Assembly: GCA_900542305.1 (NCBI GenBank)
Contig: UQMU01000001.1
Coordinates: forward strand, 1-64,000
Direction: 5' to 3'
From: an uncultured Collinsella sp.
Lineage (GTDB): Bacteria > Actinomycetota > Coriobacteriia > Coriobacteriales > Coriobacteriaceae
DNA length: 64,000 bases
Each line of letters starts with the position of its first letter. Positions within the stretch are counted from its first letter, which is position 1. A program made the translations under genes and the position numbers. The notes under the pieces are model-generated. The model did not search any database, was not told the origin of the DNA, and saw only the letters and a list, made by a program, of their open reading frames with translations. Of this stretch, positions 59,757 to 64,000 are shown piece by piece.

Positions 59757-60413
59757 GTGAACGAGACCGTACGTCGCTTTTTGCCGATGGTCGATTTTCT
59801 GGAGCAGATACTCGGCAAAAACAGCGAAATCGTGCTGCACGATTTCTCGGATCCCGACCACGCCATCGTCGATATTCGCAACGGCATCGTGAGCGGCCGC
59901 AAGGTCGGCGGTCCCGCCACCGATCTGGCACTCAAGATCATGCACGACGCCAAGTATCGCGACCTGCCGTTTATTACGGGCTACGAGGGGCGCGGTGCCG
60001 GCGGCAAGACGTTGGAGTCAGCGACGTACTTTATCCGCGAGAATGATGAGATCGTCGGTATGCTCTGCGTCAACACCGACCTCTCGACCGTGCGCTCCAT
60101 CAACGCCATGGCGCAGCAGCTCATGGCGTGCTTCGACGCGGCGCCGACGCGCACGGAGCCCGCCCCTATCGAGGTCGAAAGCCTTTCGGAGTCTACACAG
60201 GAGCTCATCGACCGCAGCATTGCCGAGTTGCTGAGCGCGCGCGGGCTGGATGTAGCGTCGCTTGGTCAGAGCGACCGCGTGGACGTCATTCGCCACCTCA
60301 ACGGTAACGGGGTGTTCATGCTCAAGGGCGCCGTGGCCTGCGCCGCCGCCGCGCTGGGCATCTCTGAGCCCAGCGTCTACCGCTACCTGCAAAAAGTCCG
60401 CAAGGAAGGCTAA
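59757..60413 (+). CDS. YheO-type PAS/HTH transcriptional regulator
   Basis: 218 aa. PAS-like domain with EIVLHDFSDPDHAIVDIRNG and NDEIVGMLCVNTDLSTV, and a C-terminal HTH (VFMLKGAVACAAAALGISEP, SVYRYLQKVR). I start at GTG 59757 because AAAGGAG is 6 nt upstream; an ATG at 59706 is the alternative. It is divergent from the purine permease and is probably the local purine-responsive regulator. It is a paralogue of the regulator at 40502-41155. Confidence 0.82.
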   Translation: MNETVRRFLPMVDFLEQILGKNSEIVLHDFSDPDHAIVDIRNGIVSGRKVGGPATDLALKIMHDAKYRDLPFITGYEGRGAGGKTLESATYFIRENDEIVGMLCVNTDLSTVRSINAMAQQLMACFDAAPTRTEPAPIEVESLSESTQELIDRSIAELLSARGLDVASLGQSDRVDVIRHLNGNGVFMLKGAVACAAAALGISEPSVYRYLQKVRKEG

Positions 60414-60457
60414 CGAGCAAAATGGAGTGCGGCTCCACAAGCGATCCGTCACTTGAT

Positions 60458-60497
60458 AAAAGACCCTGCAGCTCGCACGCGCTGCAGGGTCTTTTTG
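60458..60497 (+). terminator. bidirectional terminator between regulator and ridA
   Basis: GACCCTGCAG and CTGCAGGGTC with TTTTTG to the right and AAAA to the left; serves both convergent genes. Confidence 0.9.
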
Positions 60498-60525
60498 CAT
60501 GTCATGTTTAGTTGTGGCCAACGCC

Positions 60526-60903
60526 TTAGAGAGCGGCAACGACCTCGATCTCGACCAGACCGCCAGCCGGAAGGGCGGCAACCTGGAAGGCGCTGCGCGC
60601 GGGGAACGGGGCCTCAAACTTGGAGGCGTAGATCTCGTTCACAGCGGCGAAGTCGGCGATGTCGGCCAGGTAGACCGTGGTCTTGACGACATCGGCAAAG
60701 GTAGCGCCGGCAGCGGTCAGCAGGGCCTCGACGTTGGCGAGGGACTGCTTGGCCTGGGCCTCGACGCCCTCGGGCATCTTGCCGGTCGCGGGATCGATGC
60801 CCAGCTGGCCGGACAGGAACACCATGTTGCCGGCCTGGATACCGGGGGAATACGGGCCGATGGCTGCGGGTGCGTTATCGGAAGACACGACGGTCTTGCT
60901 CAT
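60526..60903 (-). CDS. ridA: RidA family enamine/imine deaminase
   Basis: 125 aa. PAAIGPYSPGIQAGNMVFLS, SGQLGIDPATG and the substrate-binding Arg in PFPARSAFQVAALP (about residue 104) with the final Glu of LVEIEVVA. It hydrolyses 2-aminoacrylate and related enamines. Because diaminopropionate ammonia-lyase generates 2-aminoacrylate, a role in protecting against the ygeX reaction is plausible. AAGGAG precedes the ATG at 60903. Confidence 0.92.
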   Translation of the reverse strand: MSKTVVSSDNAPAAIGPYSPGIQAGNMVFLSGQLGIDPATGKMPEGVEAQAKQSLANVEALLTAAGATFADVVKTTVYLADIADFAAVNEIYASKFEAPFPARSAFQVAALPAGGLVEIEVVAAL

Positions 60904-61203
60904 GTTTTTCTCCTTACGATCAATTGAGAGAGCGTGAGCGCGGTGTTCACACCGGGAGGCACAGTTCGGTCTGAACACCGCGCTTGATTGGGATAGTACT
61001 CAAGGTTTCTGTTTGATGCAAGAATATTATCAGCTTGCGAGAATATTTTATCGCCCAACGGTTTCCCCGAACCGCTGAACGGTTCTCATGTGGAGCAGCC
61101 AGTCCAAGCTGCTGAAGACTTTGTCCTGCTTAGGCTGCGGGCGTCGCCCACCGCAGCGACGCCACTATACTTTTGAATATCTGAGCATTTTGAAAGGCAG
61201 GAT

Positions 61204-63696
61204 ATGACCGCAACCGCCAGCCGAACCACCAACCGCAGACCCGAGCTATTGGCTCCCGCCGGAGGGCCCGAGCCCTTTGCCGCCGCACTCGCCGCAGGCG
61301 CCGACGCCATCTACTGCGGCATGGGCAGCTTCAACGCCCGTCGCAAGGCAACCAACTTTACCGACGAGGCCTTTGAGCAGGCGTGCCGCGCCGCGCACCT
61401 GGCCGGCTCGCGCGTCTACGTCACGGTGAACATCGTCATCAAGCAGTCCGAGATGGGCGATGCGCTGCAGCTTATCCATCGCTGCTCCACACTGGGTGCC
61501 GATGCCTTCATCATCCAGGACTGGGGCCTGTTCTTTGAGGTCAAGCGCACGATGCCCGGCATCGAGACGCACATCTCAACCCAGGCGAACATCCACGACG
61601 ACCGCGGAACCCTTTGGTGCCGCGAGCAGGGCGCCGACCGCGTGACCCTCTCGCGCGAACTTTCCATCGACGAGATTGCCGCCATTCACAAGGCCGCGCC
61701 CGATGTGGACCTCGAGGTCTTTAGCCACGGCGCCATCTGCTTTTGCTACTCGGGCCTATGCCTGCTGTCGAGCTTTGCCATGGCGGGCCGCTCGGCCAAC
61801 CGCGGCATGTGCGCCCAGCCCTGCCGCCTGCCTTACGAACTGATTGACGAGAACGGTCGCTCGCTCTCCCCTGCCGGTCGCGAGCGCGCGCTGTGCCCGC
61901 GCGACACCAACACTTCGCAGCTTGTTCGCCGTCTGTATGACGCCGGCGCCGCATCGCTCAAGCTCGAGGGCCGCATGAAGGCCCCCGATTACGTGTATTC
62001 CATCGTCGACGTGTATCGTCATCAGATTGATGACATGCTGGCCGGGGTCACCGTAGATAAGGACGAGGTAGCCGCCCGCCAGCGCCAGCTCAAGCGCTGC
62101 TTCAACCGCGACTTTACGCACGCCTATCAGGACGGCACCTCGGGCGACGAGATGATGAGCTATGAGCGTTCCAACAACCGCGGCCAGATCGTAGGCACGG
62201 TACTGGGCAGCCGTCTGGCCAACCGCGATGTGCGCGGCCTCAAGCCCGACGACCGCCGTCGGCGCGCCGCCATCGCCCGCATTGAACTGTTTGAGCCCGT
62301 GGGCAAGGGCGACCTGCTGGAGCTTCGCCACGATGACGAGTTTGACCAGTTCCTGACCACCATTGCCGCCGAGGATGCCGCCGCGGGCGATGTCATCGAG
62401 TGCCGCGTGCCCCGAAGCATGCCCGAGGGCTGCCGCGTGCGCGTGATTCGCAGCCAGCGTGCCATCGACGCCGCCGGGGCTGCGCTCAAGCGCGATGTCC
62501 TGCGCCGCCGCGCCGTAGACGTGTCCGTTGTGGCACGTCTGGGCGAGCCGTTTACCGTTACGCTCACCTGCTGCGACGACCCCTCGTTCGCCGCCACCGC
62601 TACGGGCTTTACCGTCGAGGCCGCCAAGACCCGCGCCGTCGAGGCATCCGATCTGGTTGAGCACGTCGGGCGCATGGGCTCCTCTCCCTTTGAGGCCGCA
62701 AGCTTTGACGTTTCGCTCGACGCCGGCTGCGGTATGGGCTTTTCCGCCGTGCACAAGGTGCGCGCCGCCGCTTGTAAGGCGCTGGAAGAGGCCATTCTGG
62801 CACCGTACGAGGAGCGCGAGAAAACGCTCGAGTTGCCGGTGCTCGACAAATGTACGCGACCCATGCCCGAGCACTACCGCGACGAGCCGCAGATCTGCGC
62901 CACCGTCAACACGCTCGAAGCCGCCGAGGCAGCTCGTGCCGAGGGCGCCACGCGCATCTATATGACCACCGATGCGCTCGAGGCCGCCGGTGTCTCCCCC
63001 GCCGATGCATTTGAGCAGGGCATCGTACCCGTACTCGACGAGGTCTGCCGCGCCGTTGACCACGTACGCGTCGATCCCTGGATCAATGCCGGAGCCACCG
63101 TCGCCGTCGGCAATATCTCCGAGCTCGCCGTAGCCGCGCATGCCGGCGCCACGGCCGAGATTCGCTCTTGCCTGCCGGTGCACAACACGCCCTGCATGGA
63201 GGCGCTTGCCGGGCGCGGAGCCGGTGCGTTTTGGCTCTCGCCCGAGATCACACTCGACGAGATTGTCTCGCTCGGAGCCGCCGCGCCCGCGGCTCTGGGC
63301 ATCACCGTCTTTGGCCGCCCGCGCGTCATGACAAGCGAGCATTGCATTCTGCAGGTTGCCAACGGCTGCATCCACGATTGTGCCAACTGCCGCCTGCGTG
63401 CCCGCAAGCTCTCGCTCAAGAATATCGACGGAAAGGTCATGCCCGTCCGCACCGACATCCACGGCCGCTCTCGCTTGTACGACGCCTACCCCATCGACCT
63501 CACACCGCAGGTTCCTCAGCTGCTCAATGCCGGCGTGCGTCGTCTCATGGTTGACGGAACCCTGCTCGAGGCCGATGAGATTGGCCGTGCCGTCGCTCGC
63601 GTCCGTCGCGCCGTCGAGGCGGCTCAAGCCGGCCGCAAGCCCGCCGCCCGCCTACGCGGGGCGACCTCGGGCTGCATGTTTGTGGGAATCAGCTAA
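61204..63696 (+). CDS. U32 family protein with C-terminal DUF3656-type region (RlhA-like)
   Basis: 830 aa. N-terminal barrel (ELLAPAGGPEPFAAALAAGA), family signature HGAICFCYSGLCLLSSFAMAG...CAQPCRLPYEL (about 174-215), a central domain of ~250 residues where DUF3656 is found in RlhA, and a repeat-like C-terminal barrel ending with CILQVANGCIHDCANCRLR (about 714-733). RlhA hydroxylates 23S rRNA C2501 in E. coli; the long architecture favours that role over the shorter U32 protein at 12654. The next gene begins 15 bp later. Confidence 0.82.
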   Translation: MTATASRTTNRRPELLAPAGGPEPFAAALAAGADAIYCGMGSFNARRKATNFTDEAFEQACRAAHLAGSRVYVTVNIVIKQSEMGDALQLIHRCSTLGADAFIIQDWGLFFEVKRTMPGIETHISTQANIHDDRGTLWCREQGADRVTLSRELSIDEIAAIHKAAPDVDLEVFSHGAICFCYSGLCLLSSFAMAGRSANRGMCAQPCRLPYELIDENGRSLSPAGRERALCPRDTNTSQLVRRLYDAGAASLKLEGRMKAPDYVYSIVDVYRHQIDDMLAGVTVDKDEVAARQRQLKRCFNRDFTHAYQDGTSGDEMMSYERSNNRGQIVGTVLGSRLANRDVRGLKPDDRRRRAAIARIELFEPVGKGDLLELRHDDEFDQFLTTIAAEDAAAGDVIECRVPRSMPEGCRVRVIRSQRAIDAAGAALKRDVLRRRAVDVSVVARLGEPFTVTLTCCDDPSFAATATGFTVEAAKTRAVEASDLVEHVGRMGSSPFEAASFDVSLDAGCGMGFSAVHKVRAAACKALEEAILAPYEEREKTLELPVLDKCTRPMPEHYRDEPQICATVNTLEAAEAARAEGATRIYMTTDALEAAGVSPADAFEQGIVPVLDEVCRAVDHVRVDPWINAGATVAVGNISELAVAAHAGATAEIRSCLPVHNTPCMEALAGRGAGAFWLSPEITLDEIVSLGAAAPAALGITVFGRPRVMTSEHCILQVANGCIHDCANCRLRARKLSLKNIDGKVMPVRTDIHGRSRLYDAYPIDLTPQVPQLLNAGVRRLMVDGTLLEADEIGRAVARVRRAVEAAQAGRKPAARLRGATSGCMFVGIS

Positions 63697-63711
63697 CCGA
63701 AAGGCTTACAC

Positions 63712-64000
63712 GTGAACGAAGAACCTCAAGTCCTCTACTGCGACGCTTGGCTCATGGCCATCGACAAGCCCGCCGGCATGATCGTCCACGGCGACGGCAC
63801 CGGCGAGCGCACGCTTACCGACTACGCCAGCGACCTGCTGCTGGCCATGGGCGACGGCTTTGCCGCGACTGACATGCAGCCGCTCAACCGTCTGGACCGC
63901 AACACCACCGGCGTGGTGCTGTTTTCGCTCGACAAACAGACGCAGCCCGCTTTTGACCAGATGGTGATCGACCACGCCTTCGAAAAGCACTATCTGGCGC
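63712..64000 (+). CDS. RluA-family pseudouridine synthase, partial at window end
   Basis: At least 96 codons, cut by the window edge. GTG start with AAAGG 7 nt upstream. The catalytic motif LNRLDRNTTGVVLF (about residue 62) and AIDKPAGMIVHGDG near the N-terminus identify the RluA/RluD family, which makes pseudouridine in 23S rRNA or tRNA. It has no N-terminal S4 domain. Probably co-transcribed with the U32 gene, giving an rRNA-modification pair. Confidence 0.88.
   Translation, partial: MNEEPQVLYCDAWLMAIDKPAGMIVHGDGTGERTLTDYASDLLLAMGDGFAATDMQPLNRLDRNTTGVVLFSLDKQTQPAFDQMVIDHAFEKHYLA

Noticed and set aside
1..64000. tRNA or rRNA genes
   Set aside because: Scanning by eye for GGTTCGA-type T-arms with matching acceptor stems found none I could support; a dedicated search would be needed to exclude them.

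Overview
The window reads as high-GC, GTG/TTG-tolerant, densely coding DNA from an anaerobic gut actinobacterium, most likely a Collinsella-like member of the Coriobacteriia. This is inferred from ribosomal and IF-1 protein sequences, codon use (CGC/CGT arginine, GCC alanine), AAAGGAG-type ribosome-binding sites and the purine-degradation gene set. It was not tested by a search. Most genes lie on the minus strand.

Layout. 0-3.5 kb: a lactococcin-972-like export/immunity module (ABC ATPase, a very large internally duplicated membrane protein, and a small secreted protein whose leader carries an in-frame amber stop). 3.5-5.1 kb: a DUF2975/XRE pair with a candidate operator, running directly into an integrase catalytic-domain remnant. 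5.4-19.8 kb: housekeeping genes (ACT protein, citrate synthase, two Cof-type HAD phosphatases, adenine deaminase, tyrS, a U32 protein, a class A PBP, argR, a glycosyltransferase, truA). 19.8-29.6 kb: the distal spc and alpha ribosomal operons from rplE to rplQ, cut off upstream of rplE where rplX and rplN would be expected.

29.9-40.2 kb and 50.0-60.9 kb together hold an anaerobic purine/urate and hydantoin catabolic system with its selenium-dependent molybdenum hydroxylase maturation genes: xdhC, yqeB, yqeC, hydA, a mocA-type nucleotidyltransferase, ygeW, ygeY, ygeX; then a fused xanthine dehydrogenase, a four-cluster ferredoxin, ygfK, ssnA, an NCS2 permease and ridA. Two YheO-type PAS/HTH regulators stand beside the two halves. 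Adenine deaminase in the first third could feed the same pathway. Inside the first half, about 1.25 kb of Firmicutes-like DNA has broken into ygeX. It leaves a mosaic full-length ygeX under a new promoter and an in-frame chimera of the ygeX N-terminus with an xdh C-terminus under the old, operator-bearing promoter.

Between the two catabolic halves is a ~9 kb accessory island (41.2-50.0 kb): a Pro/Ala-rich membrane protein, four 33-bp-period direct repeats, a LAXTG-anchored surface protein, an unrecognised 411-aa protein, a DEDDh exonuclease, an apparent SOS-controlled type I toxin-antitoxin locus (a 41-aa hydrophobic/basic peptide with a LexA-like box and a convergent antisense RNA promoter), and an AAA-type ATPase preceded by a 24-bp perfect inverted repeat and bracketed by arrays of ~61-bp dyad repeats. 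Several other dispersed palindromic repeats mark intergenic regions. The window ends with a second, longer U32 protein and the start of an RluA-family pseudouridine synthase.
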